64,000 nt of DNA from DASUFZ01 sp035541475 (GTDB lineage Bacteria; Myxococcota_A; UBA9160; SMWR01), in assembly GCA_035541475.1 (NCBI GenBank), contig DATKND010000119.1, positions 1 through 64,000 on the forward strand, read 5' to 3'. Below, piece after piece: positions 8,971-17,214 of the stretch. Each line of letters opens with the position of its first letter. The first letter of the stretch is position 1. Under the pieces are notes generated by a model, which was not told the origin of the DNA, searched no databases, and saw nothing but the letters and a program-made list of their open reading frames with translations. The position numbers and the translations under genes were made by a program.

Positions 8971-9783
8971 GTGAAGAATGAAGTTTCAAATTCGGGGAAC
9001 GCGAAGCCGAGCCGCGGCGCCCGCGACTCCAGCCGCCGCTCGGCCGCCGACCGCGCCGTCGAGCGCGCCCTCTCCGAGCGCCGCTCGCTCTACGAGGACG
9101 AGGTCCAGCGCCTGATCGAGGCGGCCTTCGTGCTGATCGAGCGGACCGGCGACCTCGAGCCGCGCGTCGCCGACATCGTGCGCGAGTCCGGCCTCTCGAA
9201 TCAGACCTTCTACCGCCACTTCCCGAGCAAACGCGCGCTGCTCGTGGCCGTGCTCGACGCCGGCGTCCGCATGCTCGCGAGCTACCTCGCGCACCGCATG
9301 GCGCAGGTCGAGGGCGGCAGCGCGAAGGTGCGCGAGTGGATGCGCGGCATGCTCGAGCAGGCGCTCTCGCCCTCGGGCGCGACGGCAACGCGGCCCTTCG
9401 CGCTCGCGCGCACGCGGCTCGCGGCCGACTTCCCGGACGAGATCGCGGCCTCGGAGGCCGAGCTGACCGCGCTGGTTCGCGACGCGATCCGCGCGGGCAA
9501 GGAGTCGGGCGAGCTTCCCGACGCCGACCCCGAGCGCGACGCCGAGACGCTCTACCACCAGGCGATGGGCTGGCTCCAGGCGCGGCTCGCGGAGTCGAAG
9601 CCGCCGCGGCGCGAGGCGGCCGAGCGGCTCGTCGAGTTCGCGATGCACGGACTGCTGCGCGGCAAGCCCGCAAGCGCCGAAGGCGCGCGCAGTGAAGCAA
9701 GCCGTCTGGCGCGCAGCGAGCCGCAGGCGAGCGAAGATCGAAAAGGCGTGCCGAGCGGAGCTCGGAAAAAGGCCCGGAAATAA
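8971..9783 (+). CDS. TetR/AcrR-family transcriptional regulator
   Basis: 270 residues if started at GTG 8971; the true start could be a little later. The helix-turn-helix domain is clear: EAAFVLIERTGDLEPRVADI, then VRESGLSNQTFYRHFPSKRALLVAVLD (near residues 50-90). A helical ligand-binding C-terminal half follows. The last 35-40 residues (from about SAEGARSEASRLARSEPQ) are low-complexity and encoded by a dispersed repeat copy. Regulators of this type commonly control acyl-CoA and fatty-acid genes, which fits both flanking operons. Confidence 0.85.
   Translation: MKNEVSNSGNAKPSRGARDSSRRSAADRAVERALSERRSLYEDEVQRLIEAAFVLIERTGDLEPRVADIVRESGLSNQTFYRHFPSKRALLVAVLDAGVRMLASYLAHRMAQVEGGSAKVREWMRGMLEQALSPSGATATRPFALARTRLAADFPDEIAASEAELTALVRDAIRAGKESGELPDADPERDAETLYHQAMGWLQARLAESKPPRREAAERLVEFAMHGLLRGKPASAEGARSEASRLARSEPQASEDRKGVPSGARKKARK
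9690..9783 (+). repeat. Dispersed junction repeat, copy D (within TetR 3' end)
   Basis: The stretch GCAGTGAAGCAAGCCGTCTG ... GCGCAGCGAGCCGCAGGCGA ... GCGAAGATCGAAAAGGCGTG ... CCGAGCGGAGCTCGG aligns with the internal expansion of copy C at 21815-21966. It ends one base before the gamma-subunit ATG (9785) and is read as the C-terminal tail of the TetR protein. Confidence 0.7.
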
Positions 9784-9784
9784 C

Positions 9785-10366
9785 ATGTCGCTCGAGCGCG
9801 AGATCCTCTTCACGGGAGTCGGCGGTCAGGGCGTGCAGCTCGCCGCGCAGGTGCTCGCGCGCGCGGCGATGCTCGAGGGTCGCCACGTGATGCTGCTCGG
9901 CACCTACGGCGGCACGATGCGAGGCGGCAACACCGACGCGACGCTCGTCGTCGCGGACGCGCCGATCTCTTCGCCGCCGATCGTGTCGCGCGCGTGGGCG
10001 CTGCTCGCGATGCACCATCAGTTCTTCGCGCCGCTGCGCGGCAAGCTGCGGCCGGGCTCGCTCGTCGTCGCGAACTCCACCGTGTTCACCGCGTCCCTCG
10101 ACCGCACGTGGCGCGCCTTCGAGGTGCCCGCGACCGCGCGCGCGACCGAGCTCGGCAGCCCCGTCGTCGGCGCGATGGTCCTGATCGGCGCCTTCGCGCG
10201 CATCACGGGACTCGTGTCGCTCGCTTCGCTCGAGGAAGCAATGCGCGCGTGCGTGCCGTCCTACCGGCGCCAGCACGTCGAGCTGAACGAGCGCGCGCTG
10301 CACGCAGGATTCGAGCACGCGCCCGCGGACGCGGCGCCCGCGTGGCGTACGGAGGAAGCAGCTTGA
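9785..10366 (+). CDS. 2-oxoacid:ferredoxin oxidoreductase, gamma subunit
   Basis: 193 residues of the pyruvate/2-ketoacid ferredoxin oxidoreductase gamma domain. It opens ILFTGVGGQGVQLAAQVLAR, the family hallmark, and continues to GTYGGTMRGGNTDATLVV, equivalent to the usual SYG.E.RGG block. With the next three genes it forms a four-subunit oxidoreductase. Such enzymes decarboxylate 2-oxoacids to acyl-CoA and reduce ferredoxin, or run in reverse. First gene of the gamma-delta-alpha-beta operon behind the TetR gene. Confidence 0.9.
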   Translation: MSLEREILFTGVGGQGVQLAAQVLARAAMLEGRHVMLLGTYGGTMRGGNTDATLVVADAPISSPPIVSRAWALLAMHHQFFAPLRGKLRPGSLVVANSTVFTASLDRTWRAFEVPATARATELGSPVVGAMVLIGAFARITGLVSLASLEEAMRACVPSYRRQHVELNERALHAGFEHAPADAAPAWRTEEAA

Positions 10367-10704
10367 GCGCAAGGAGGCCGACTGAGTCGGCCGACGCGCA
10401 GCGGGGCGAAGCCGAGCGAAGGCCGGCAGCCCGAGCGCGAGCGATCAGCGAGCGCGAAGGCCCGGCTAAAGGGCGGGGGTCCGTCGACATCGCGATCGAA
10501 CGCTGCAAGGGCTGCGAGCTCTGCATCCCCGCGTGTCCGCCTCGCGTGCTGCGCATGTCGGAGGCGCGCAACGAGCTCGGCGTCCCCTACCCCGAGCTGC
10601 TGTCGGGCTGCACCGGCTGCGGCGCGTGTCTGCTCGTCTGCCCCGACTTCTGCTTCGAGGTCCACCGCTTCGATCCCGCCGACACCGCGGAGGCTCGCCC
10701 GTGA
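10363..10704 (+). CDS. 2-oxoacid:ferredoxin oxidoreductase, delta (2[4Fe-4S]) subunit
   Basis: About 113 residues if started at TTG 10363, overlapping the gamma TGA. The ferredoxin domain has two clusters: CKGCELCIPACP (Cys 48, 51, 54, 58) and CTGCGACLLVCP (Cys 83, 86, 89, 93). It would carry electrons to external ferredoxin. The first 38-40 residues are encoded by a dispersed repeat copy and are Arg/Ala/Glu-rich, unlike any ferredoxin. A non-standard start just after the repeat (near VDIAIERC) is the alternative. The 3' end overlaps the alpha GTG (GTGA). Confidence 0.85.
   Translation: MSARRPTESADAQRGEAERRPAARARAISEREGPAKGRGSVDIAIERCKGCELCIPACPPRVLRMSEARNELGVPYPELLSGCTGCGACLLVCPDFCFEVHRFDPADTAEARP
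10365..10468 (+). repeat. Dispersed junction repeat, copy B (inside OFOR operon)
   Basis: Begins GAGCGCAAGGAGGCCGAC, with the hairpin GGCCGAC-TGA-GTCGGCC, then CGCAGCGGGGCGAAGCCGAG, and ends AAGGCCCGGC. It aligns almost base for base with copy A. It sits exactly at the gamma/delta gene junction, in the same orientation as the operon, and reads through in frame as the start of the delta subunit. Confidence 0.85.
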
Positions 10705-11780
10705 CGCGCGCGCTGATGGAGGGCTCGGAGGCGATCGCCTGCGCCGCGATCGCCGCGGGCTGCCGCTTCTTCACCGGCTATCCGATGACGCCCTTCACGG
10801 AGCTGCTCGAGCACTTCGCGAAGAAGCTGCCCGCCGCGGGCGGTGTCTGCATCAACGCCGAGAGCGAGCTCGAGGCGATCGGCATGACGTGGGGCGCGCT
10901 CGCGACCGGCGCGCGCGCCGCGACCGGCAGCACCGGACAGGGCATCGCGCTGATGCAGGAGTCGCTCTCGGAGATCACGCGTGCCGAGCTGCCGCTCGTG
11001 CTCTTCAACATGTCGCGCGGACAGGCCGACTACTTCCAGGCCACGCGCGGCGGCGGTCACGGCGACTACCGCCACCTCGTGCTCGCGCCCTGCGACGCCG
11101 CGGAGGCCGTCGCGCTGACCCAGCTCGCCTTCGACCTCGCCGACCGCTGGCGCAATCCCGTCGTGGTGTACGGCGACTACCTGCTCGCGCATACCGCGGA
11201 GGCAGTCGAGATCGAGCCGCAGATCTTTCCGCCGCTCCCGCCGAAGGACTGGGCCGTCGACGGCTCGCTCGGCGGCAGCGGCCGTTCGCGCAACGTGAAT
11301 CCGCTCGGGATGGAGAAGGGGAAGAAGGGCATCGAGCCGGAGCCCTTCTGGAAGCGGCTCGCCGCGAAGCACGAGTCGATGGCGCGGCGCGAGCCGCGCT
11401 GCGAGGTCGAGGGCGCGGACGACGCCGACCTCGTGGTCGTCGCCTTCGGCACCTTGGCGCGCTTCGTGCGGCACGCAGTGCGCGCGCTGCGGCGCGAAGG
11501 CGCGCGGGTCGCGCTCTTCCGGCCGATCACGCTCTGGCCCTTCCCCGCCGAAGCGCTGCGCCAGGCGTGCCTGCGCGCGCGGCGCGTCGCGGTGCTCGAG
11601 CAGAACGCGGGCCAGATGATCGACGACGTGCGCCTCGCGCTCGAGGGACGCGTTCCGGTGTCGGCGATCGGCGGGATCTCGTCCGACGCCGCCGGCTTCG
11701 GCATCGGCCCGCTGCTCGATCCCGACGAGGTGCGCGGGCGCATCGAGGGCGCGCTCATGGGACGGGAGGCGGTGCGATGA
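10701..11780 (+). CDS. 2-oxoacid:ferredoxin oxidoreductase, alpha subunit
   Basis: 359 residues from GTG, overlapping the upstream TGA. The N-terminal pyrimidine-binding domain reads EAIACAAIAAGCRFFTGYPM and then TPFTELLEHFAKK. Next comes INAESELEAIGMTWGALATG and TGSTGQGIALMQESLS, matching KorA/VorB-type alpha chains. The transketolase C-terminal-like domain starts near DADLVVVAFGTLARFV. It pairs with the beta subunit to hold thiamine diphosphate. 2-Oxoglutarate versus branched-chain substrate cannot be separated by eye. Confidence 0.9.
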   Translation: MTRALMEGSEAIACAAIAAGCRFFTGYPMTPFTELLEHFAKKLPAAGGVCINAESELEAIGMTWGALATGARAATGSTGQGIALMQESLSEITRAELPLVLFNMSRGQADYFQATRGGGHGDYRHLVLAPCDAAEAVALTQLAFDLADRWRNPVVVYGDYLLAHTAEAVEIEPQIFPPLPPKDWAVDGSLGGSGRSRNVNPLGMEKGKKGIEPEPFWKRLAAKHESMARREPRCEVEGADDADLVVVAFGTLARFVRHAVRALRREGARVALFRPITLWPFPAEALRQACLRARRVAVLEQNAGQMIDDVRLALEGRVPVSAIGGISSDAAGFGIGPLLDPDEVRGRIEGALMGREAVR

Positions 11781-12580
11781 CGCGAGTTCGCGAGACCTTG
11801 CCCGCGCAGCCCGCGCTCCAGCTCGGCGTCGACCACGATCTCTGCCCCGGCTGCGGCGAGCCGCTTGCGCTGCGCATGCTGCTCGAGGCGATCGAGGAGC
11901 TCGGCTGCGCGCGGCGCGCGATCGGCGTGGTCGGCATCGGCTGCTACACCGCGCTCTCGCCGCTGATGGACGTCGACGTGATCCAGGCGCTGCACGGCCG
12001 CGCGCCGTCCGTCGCGACCGGCGCGAAGCGCATGCGGCCCGAGTCGCTCGTCTTCACTCTGCAGGGCGACGGCGACATGGTGAACGAGGGGCTCCAGGAG
12101 GTGATCCACACGGCGGCGCGCGGCGAGAGCGTGACGTGCGTGCTGCTGAACAACGGCGTCTTCGGCGAGACCGGCGGCCACATGACGTCGACCACCGTGA
12201 TCGGGCAGCGCACCAAGAACACGCTCGAGGGTCGCGACGCCGCCTATCACGGCCACCCGATCCTGATCGGCGACCTGCTCGCGATGCAGGGCGGCACCGC
12301 CTACGCGGCGCGCGGCTCGGTGCACGACGCGGCCGGCGTCGCGGGCACGAAGCGCCTGCTGCGCCGCGCGCTCGAGACGCAGCTCCGGGGCGAGGGCTTC
12401 TCCTTCGTCGAGATCCTCACCATGTGCCCGACCGGCTGGTTCGTCGGCACCGCGAAGGGCCCCGACTACCTCGCGCAGGTGCTCGGCCCCGTGCACGCGA
12501 CCGGCGAGCTCAAGCGCGACGGGAAGTATGTGTCGACCGTCGAGCTCCGCGATCGCGCGCTGCAGCGCGCAAACGCTTAG
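11777..12580 (+). CDS. 2-oxoacid:ferredoxin oxidoreductase, beta (ThDP) subunit
   Basis: 267 residues, ATG overlapping the alpha stop (ATGA). LCPGCGEP (residues 22-29) is the conserved N-terminal Cys motif of KorB/VorB. QGDGDMVNEG (96-105) is the thiamine-diphosphate/Mg binding GDG...N motif. MCPTGWF near residue 218 matches the family's C-terminal block. It is the catalytic decarboxylating subunit of the four-gene complex. The operon ends here, followed by a hairpin and a convergent aldehyde dehydrogenase. Confidence 0.92.
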   Translation: MTRVRETLPAQPALQLGVDHDLCPGCGEPLALRMLLEAIEELGCARRAIGVVGIGCYTALSPLMDVDVIQALHGRAPSVATGAKRMRPESLVFTLQGDGDMVNEGLQEVIHTAARGESVTCVLLNNGVFGETGGHMTSTTVIGQRTKNTLEGRDAAYHGHPILIGDLLAMQGGTAYAARGSVHDAAGVAGTKRLLRRALETQLRGEGFSFVEILTMCPTGWFVGTAKGPDYLAQVLGPVHATGELKRDGKYVSTVELRDRALQRANA

Positions 12581-12597
12581 TTACACCGCGCTGCTCC

Positions 12598-12631
12598 GAC
12601 GCGACGAGGAGTGAAGTCGCCTCGTCGCGTC
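12598..12631. terminator. Convergent-gene hairpin (12-bp arms)
   Basis: A perfect inverted repeat: arms GACGCGACGAGG (12598-12609) and CCTCGTCGCGTC (12620-12631) with a 10-nt loop. It lies between the 3' ends of the beta-subunit gene and the aldehyde dehydrogenase, where a bidirectional terminator is expected. There is no T tract on either side, as is usual in very GC-rich genomes. The sequence right after it is loosely like the dispersed repeat. Confidence 0.6.
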
Positions 12632-12693
12632 CGGCGCAGCGCCGTGCAGCCGAAGCGCCGCAAGGCTAGGCGAATCACCGAGCCCCGCGCGGC

Positions 12694-14100
12694 TCACCCC
12701 TTCGCGATGTCGATCACCTGCGTCTCGCTGAAGCCGAGCAGGCCCCAGCGGCCGTTCTCGACGCCGATGCCCGACCACTTCGCGCCGCCAAAGGGCGCGG
12801 TCGGCAGGATGTCGAGGTGTTGGTTCACCCAGGCGGTGCCGCACTCGAGCCGCGCCGCGACGTCGGCCGCGCGCTGCGGATCGGACGACCACACCGAGCC
12901 CGAGAGCCCGAACATCGTCGCGTTCGCGCGCTCGACCGCGTCGTCGACGTCGCGATAGGTCAGCACCGGCAGCGCCGGGCCGAACTGCTCCTCGTCGACG
13001 ATGCGCATGCCTTCCGCGACGTCGGTGAGGATCGTCGGCTGGAAGAAGTAGCCGTCGCGGCCGGCCGGCTTGCCGCCGGCAACCGCGCGCGCGCCCGCCT
13101 TGAGAGCGTCCTCGACGAGACCGCACACGCGCTCGTACTGCGGCCGGTTGTTGATCGGACCGAGCTGCGTGTCGGCCTCGAGGCCGGGCCCCACCTTCAC
13201 CGTGCGCGCGAGCTGCGCGAGCTCCTCGAGCAGCGCCTTCTGCTTGCTCTCGTGCACGTACACGCGTTTGACCGCGCTGCACACCTGACCCGAGTTCTCG
13301 AACGCGCCCCAGAAGAGCTTCTCCGCGATCTGCTTCGGCTCGACGTCCGGCAGGATGATGGCCGGATCGTTGCCGCCGAGCTCGAGCGTGATGCGCTTGA
13401 GATCGGGCGCGGCGGCCGCCGCCACCTTCTTGCCCGTCGATACCGAGCCCGTGAACGAGATCTTGCGGACGGCCGGGTGCGTGCTGACCCACGCGCCGAG
13501 CGCGTCGCCGCCCGACACCACGTTGAGGACACCGGGCGGGAGCACGGAGCGCAGCGCCTCGCCGAGCGCCAGGGTCGAGAGCGGCGTGAAGGGCGACGGC
13601 TTGATCACGACGGTGTTCCCGGCGAGCAGCGCGGGCGCGATCTTCCACGAGGCCAGGATCACCGGGAAGTTCCACGGCGTGATCGCGCCGACCACGCCGA
13701 GCGGTCGCCGCCGCACCTCGACGCGCTTGCTCGCGTCGTCCTGCACGACCTCGACGGGCAGCTCGAGCGTCGCGGTGAAGTCGAACCAGAAGGCGGCGCC
13801 GTGGATCTCGCCGATTCCCTTCGCGAGCGGCTTGCCCTGCTCCTGCGTCAGCACGCGGCCGAGGTCGTTGGCGCGCGCGCGCAGCGCGGCCGCGCAGTCG
13901 CGCAGCGCCTGGCGGCGGCGCGCCTCGTCGCGTCGCCAGTGGCGGAAGGCCTGCGCCGCGGAGTCCATCGCGGCGTCGAGCTGCGCGCGGCTGCACTCGG
14001 GCGCCTTCGCGAAGGGCTTGCCCTGCGAGGGATCGATCACCCCGAACGTCTCGGGCGCCGACACCGCCTTGCCGTCGATGGTCATCTGGAACTCGGCCAT
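12694..14100 (-). CDS. NAD(P)-dependent aldehyde dehydrogenase
   Basis: 468 residues of the ALDH superfamily. GVVGAITPWNFPVILASWKI is the cofactor-side Asn motif. ITLELGGNDPAIILPD carries the general-base Glu and ENSGQVCSAVKRVYVHE the catalytic Cys. FGGAKWSGIGVENGRWGL is the C-terminal block. It oxidises an aldehyde to the acid. The ATG follows a strong GAGGAGG. It is single, convergent with the oxidoreductase operon. The N-terminus is close to succinate-semialdehyde/phenylacetaldehyde-type enzymes, but substrate is unassigned. Confidence 0.93.
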   Translation of the reverse strand: MAEFQMTIDGKAVSAPETFGVIDPSQGKPFAKAPECSRAQLDAAMDSAAQAFRHWRRDEARRRQALRDCAAALRARANDLGRVLTQEQGKPLAKGIGEIHGAAFWFDFTATLELPVEVVQDDASKRVEVRRRPLGVVGAITPWNFPVILASWKIAPALLAGNTVVIKPSPFTPLSTLALGEALRSVLPPGVLNVVSGGDALGAWVSTHPAVRKISFTGSVSTGKKVAAAAAPDLKRITLELGGNDPAIILPDVEPKQIAEKLFWGAFENSGQVCSAVKRVYVHESKQKALLEELAQLARTVKVGPGLEADTQLGPINNRPQYERVCGLVEDALKAGARAVAGGKPAGRDGYFFQPTILTDVAEGMRIVDEEQFGPALPVLTYRDVDDAVERANATMFGLSGSVWSSDPQRAADVAARLECGTAWVNQHLDILPTAPFGGAKWSGIGVENGRWGLLGFSETQVIDIAKG

Positions 14101-14231
14101 GCTGAGCCTCCTCGTGAAGATCGCGGCAAGGTAGCGACCGACGGGATTCGGATCCTCCCGCGCCTCGGCTCGGGTAGAGTGTGGGCCCTCGCGGCGGGGC
14201 CGGACTCCGGGCCTCGTGCAAAGGAGCTCCG

Positions 14232-14780
14232 ATGCCGATCAAGATCACCTTCGAGCTCTCCGACACGGACCTCGAATACTTCCGCGAGGTCTTCCGCAAG
14301 GCGCAGGACACGACGCTGAAGAAGGACGAGGCGACGATCCTGCACGAGGCGCGTCGTCAGGCGCGCGAGATGCGCAGCCGCTCGGTCCCGGAGTTCGTCG
14401 AGAGCCGCATCCAGTGCCTCGACTCGCTGACCCGGATGCTCGAGGACGCCGACTGGGGGCTCGCCGGCGCGCACCGCGAGCGCGTGCTCCAGGCGCTCGC
14501 CTACTTCGCCGAGCCGGCCGACCTGATCCCGGATCAGATCCCCGGCCTCGGCTACCTCGACGACGCGATCATGGTCGAGCTCGTGGTGCAGGACCTGCGC
14601 CCCGAGATCGACGCGTACCAGGCGTTCTGCCTCTTCCGGGACGAGCAGGTCGCCGGCAAGACGACGCCCGAGGCGCTGAAGAAGAAGCTAGAGGCCCGAC
14701 GCCGCGCGATGTATGCGCGCATGGAGAAGCGCCGCGACCAACGCGATCGCCGCGGCGGCTTCTTCTCGATCTTTCGTTAG
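14232..14780 (+). CDS. DUF1232 (YkvA-like) protein
   Basis: 182 residues with AAAGGAG 5 nt before the ATG. The middle contains AYFAEPADLIPDQIPGLGYL and then DDAIMVELVV, the DUF1232 core. Here it lies in a soluble-looking, highly charged protein with helical N- and C-termini, the latter ending KRRDQRDRRGGFFSIFR. Function in the family is unknown. It converges on the TPR gene of the TonB locus, 6 nt apart. Confidence 0.75.
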   Translation: MPIKITFELSDTDLEYFREVFRKAQDTTLKKDEATILHEARRQAREMRSRSVPEFVESRIQCLDSLTRMLEDADWGLAGAHRERVLQALAYFAEPADLIPDQIPGLGYLDDAIMVELVVQDLRPEIDAYQAFCLFRDEQVAGKTTPEALKKKLEARRRAMYARMEKRRDQRDRRGGFFSIFR

Positions 14781-14786
14781 GCCGCT

Positions 14787-16145
14787 CTAGAGCGACTTGC
14801 CGCCGGGGCCGCCGTCGTCTCCGGCGTCGGCGGCCGCCTTCGCCTGCTGGACCATCTTCTCCTGCTCCTTCCGCTGGCGCTCGTCGCTCAGGAACTTCAG
14901 GTAGCTCTCCGCCGCGTCGTGCACCTTCTTGTCGTCCGACGCCGCCTGGAAGGCTCGCTGCGCGTCGTCGAAGTGCTGGGAACCCATCTGCGCGACGCCG
15001 ATCAGGAGCTGCACCTGTCCGCGTTGCTCGGGCTTCGCCTTCGGGAGCGCCTTCTCGAGCGCGGCGAGCGCGTCCGCGAAGCGGTCGCGCTGGAGGTGCA
15101 TCTGCCCGAGCAGCATGTACATCTCGCCGTCGGGCGCGAGCTCTCCGGCCTTCTCGAGCGGCTCGAGTGCCCGGTCGTGCTCGCGCGCGGCGATCAGGCA
15201 GTTCGACATCAGGCGGTAGGACTCGGCGTCCTCCTTCATCTGACCGCCCTTCAGCCCCTCCTCGACCGCCTTCGCGCACTGGAAGGGCATGTCGCGCAGG
15301 AAGAGCAGGCGCGCGAGCTGGCGGAACTCGCGGTCGTCGGTGAGCAGCTTCGCGGTGTGCGCGAGCTGGAGCGTCGCGAGCGCGCTGGCCTCGCGGTCGA
15401 TCAGGTTCTGCACGGCGGCGAGCTGCGTCCAGTACTGCTTCTTCTGCGGCGACATGCTGATCAGCTTCTGCAGCGTGGCCGCGACGTTCGGGTAGTCCTG
15501 GAGCTGGCTGTAGATCGCGACGAGCAGCTGCACCCAGCTCTCTTTCGGGCTCGGCTCGGTCTCGACGGCCGTCTTCGCCGGCGCGAGCGCCTCCTTGAAC
15601 TTCTCCTGCTGCACGAGGATCATCGCCTTCAGGTGATAGGCCTCGGGCTTCGGCTCGCTCTCGCCTTCGAACCAGCTGTTGATGAGCGCGAGCGCGTCGT
15701 CGTACTTCCCGAGCTGCGTGTAGATCTGCGCGAGCGAGTAGGTCATCTGCTGCTCGGCGAGCGGATCGAGCGCGTGCTGCTCCAGCGATTTCTGGAACTC
15801 TTCCGGCACCTGATCCACCTGGCCCTTCGAGAGCAGGATGTAGCCGCGGAAGCGGTGGATCTGCGCGACCTCGAGCGGATCGAGCTTGCTGCGGCCGGCG
15901 AGCTCGTCGACGATCGCGAGCGCCTCGTCGTACTTGTCCTGCTGGAGGAGCTCGTTGGCCTGGCTCAGCTTCTCCGCCACGCGCTTGCTGAGCGCGCCCT
16001 GCTGCGGCGTCGTCTTGGGGTCGGGCTTCTTCTTCGCGGACTGCGCGCCGGCCGCGCCGCCGACGACGAGCAGCGCGACGCAGGCGAGCGCCGCGACGAG
16101 ACGCAGCGCGAGCACGCGAAGTCGAACCGTGCGCGCCACGCTCAT
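14787..16145 (-). CDS. Periplasmic TPR protein of the TonB operon
   Basis: 452 residues with an N-terminal signal peptide (VLALRLVAALACVALLVVGG, cleavage near AQS) and about eight tetratricopeptide-like helical pairs, such as YDEALAIVDELAGRSKLDP and FADALAALEKALPKAKPEQ. TonB2-type loci of vibrios and other proteobacteria end with a TPR protein of this kind, needed for full TonB2 activity there. Its ATG overlaps the tonB stop (ATGA), so it is the last gene of the seven-gene operon. It is probably a scaffold in the periplasm. Confidence 0.85.
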   Translation of the reverse strand: MSVARTVRLRVLALRLVAALACVALLVVGGAAGAQSAKKKPDPKTTPQQGALSKRVAEKLSQANELLQQDKYDEALAIVDELAGRSKLDPLEVAQIHRFRGYILLSKGQVDQVPEEFQKSLEQHALDPLAEQQMTYSLAQIYTQLGKYDDALALINSWFEGESEPKPEAYHLKAMILVQQEKFKEALAPAKTAVETEPSPKESWVQLLVAIYSQLQDYPNVAATLQKLISMSPQKKQYWTQLAAVQNLIDREASALATLQLAHTAKLLTDDREFRQLARLLFLRDMPFQCAKAVEEGLKGGQMKEDAESYRLMSNCLIAAREHDRALEPLEKAGELAPDGEMYMLLGQMHLQRDRFADALAALEKALPKAKPEQRGQVQLLIGVAQMGSQHFDDAQRAFQAASDDKKVHDAAESYLKFLSDERQRKEQEKMVQQAKAAADAGDDGGPGGKSL

Positions 16146-16789
16146 CCCTTCGGCATCTCGAAGCGCAGCACGGTCTCCGTGGTCGCCTCGACCGGCTTGC
16201 CGTCCTTCATCTGCGGCTGGTACTTCCACTTCGAGACGGCCGCGAGCGCGGCGCGCTCGAAGACGTTGTGGCTCGACTTCACGACGACGGCGTCCTTGAT
16301 CGAGCCCGCGGTCGTGATCGTGAAGCGCACGTAGACCCAGCCCTCGAGCCCTCGGCGCGCGGCCTGCGGAGGGTACTGCGGCTCGACGCGCACGAGCGGC
16401 AGCGGCTCGCGATCGGAGAGGCCGGCGCCGAAGGCGAGCGCGCCGCGGTGCGTGCCATCGCCGCCGCCGCCGCCCGCCGATCCGAACTCGGCGCCGAGGC
16501 CGGCCGCGATCGCCTGCACGTCGAGCTCGAGGTTCACGCCCGACTCCTTCGCGATCTGCATGGTCGGCGTCACGGGCGCCTGCTCGGGCTTCTCGATCTG
16601 CGGCTTCTCGCGCTTCTTCTCCTCGATCTCGCTCTCGTGCTTCAGCCGCACGAACTCGACCTTCGAGAGCGTGATCGAGTCGTCGGCCTTGGCGCGCACG
16701 CTGGTCATCGCGTGCAAGGTGCCGAACAGCGCCGCGATGAAGAGCACCGCGAGGACGAAGGCGATCGGGAAGCGGAGGGCCGACAACAC
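16142..16789 (-). CDS. tonB: TonB-family energy transducer
   Basis: 215 residues from GTG 16789, 5 nt after the ExbD stop. A single N-terminal membrane anchor (FPIAFVLAVLFIAALFGTLH) carries no canonical SHLS motif but is placed as in short TonB2 proteins. A Lys/Glu/Pro-rich spacer follows (EEKKREKPQIEKPEQAP). The C-terminal TonB domain (PLVRVEPQYPPQAARRGLEG) has the YP and G-WV landmarks. It transmits proton-motive force from ExbB/ExbD to outer-membrane receptors, plausibly the receptor at 42012-44720. Confidence 0.9.
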   Translation of the reverse strand: MLSALRFPIAFVLAVLFIAALFGTLHAMTSVRAKADDSITLSKVEFVRLKHESEIEEKKREKPQIEKPEQAPVTPTMQIAKESGVNLELDVQAIAAGLGAEFGSAGGGGGDGTHRGALAFGAGLSDREPLPLVRVEPQYPPQAARRGLEGWVYVRFTITTAGSIKDAVVVKSSHNVFERAALAAVSKWKYQPQMKDGKPVEATTETVLRFEMPKG

Positions 16790-16794
16790 GTCGC

Positions 16795-17211
16795 TTACTT
16801 GCCCCCGGCGAGGGCCGCGCCGATCGCCACTTCCTTGATGCCGCCGAGCTTCACCTCGTCCATCACCTGCGCGAGCACGCCGGCGGGCGCCTTCTTGTCG
16901 GCGATCACGATCACCGTGTCGTCGGGCCGCTCGAGGTGGAGCCGCTCGATCAGCGGGCGGATCTCGCGCAGGTCGACGTTGCGCCGGTCCATCCAGACCT
17001 CGCCGTTGGAGCGGATGCCGACCAGGATGTTGCCCTGGCGCTGCTCGCCGATCATCGCGGCCTCGGCCTTGCTGACGGTGACGCCGGGCTCGCGCACGAA
17101 CGACGTGGTGATGATGAAGAAGATCAGGAGATTCAGGACGAAGTCGAGCATCGGCGCAAGGTCGATGCCGTGCTCGTGGCCCTCTCCGCCGCCGTGGCGC
17201 TGCGAGCGCAT
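16795..17211 (-). CDS. exbD: ExbD/TolR biopolymer transport protein (second copy)
   Basis: 138 residues: an N-terminal transmembrane helix (LAPMLDFVLNLLIFFIITTS) with the conserved Asp in DFVLNL used for proton conduction, and a periplasmic C-terminal domain. It is clearly paralogous to the next gene upstream; both begin IDLAPMLDFVLNLLIFFIIT but differ afterwards. Tandem ExbD genes occur in TonB2-like systems and suggest a heteromeric motor. It lies 3 nt after the first ExbD. Confidence 0.9.
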   Translation of the reverse strand: MRSQRHGGGEGHEHGIDLAPMLDFVLNLLIFFIITTSFVREPGVTVSKAEAAMIGEQRQGNILVGIRSNGEVWMDRRNVDLREIRPLIERLHLERPDDTVIVIADKKAPAGVLAQVMDEVKLGGIKEVAIGAALAGGK

Positions 17212-17214
17212 CGT

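Noticed and set aside
12599..12665. Sixth full copy of the dispersed repeat after the oxidoreductase operon
   Set aside because: Only loose similarity (CGCAGCG, GCAGCCGAAGCG); the hairpin sequence is different, so I list it as a terminator only.
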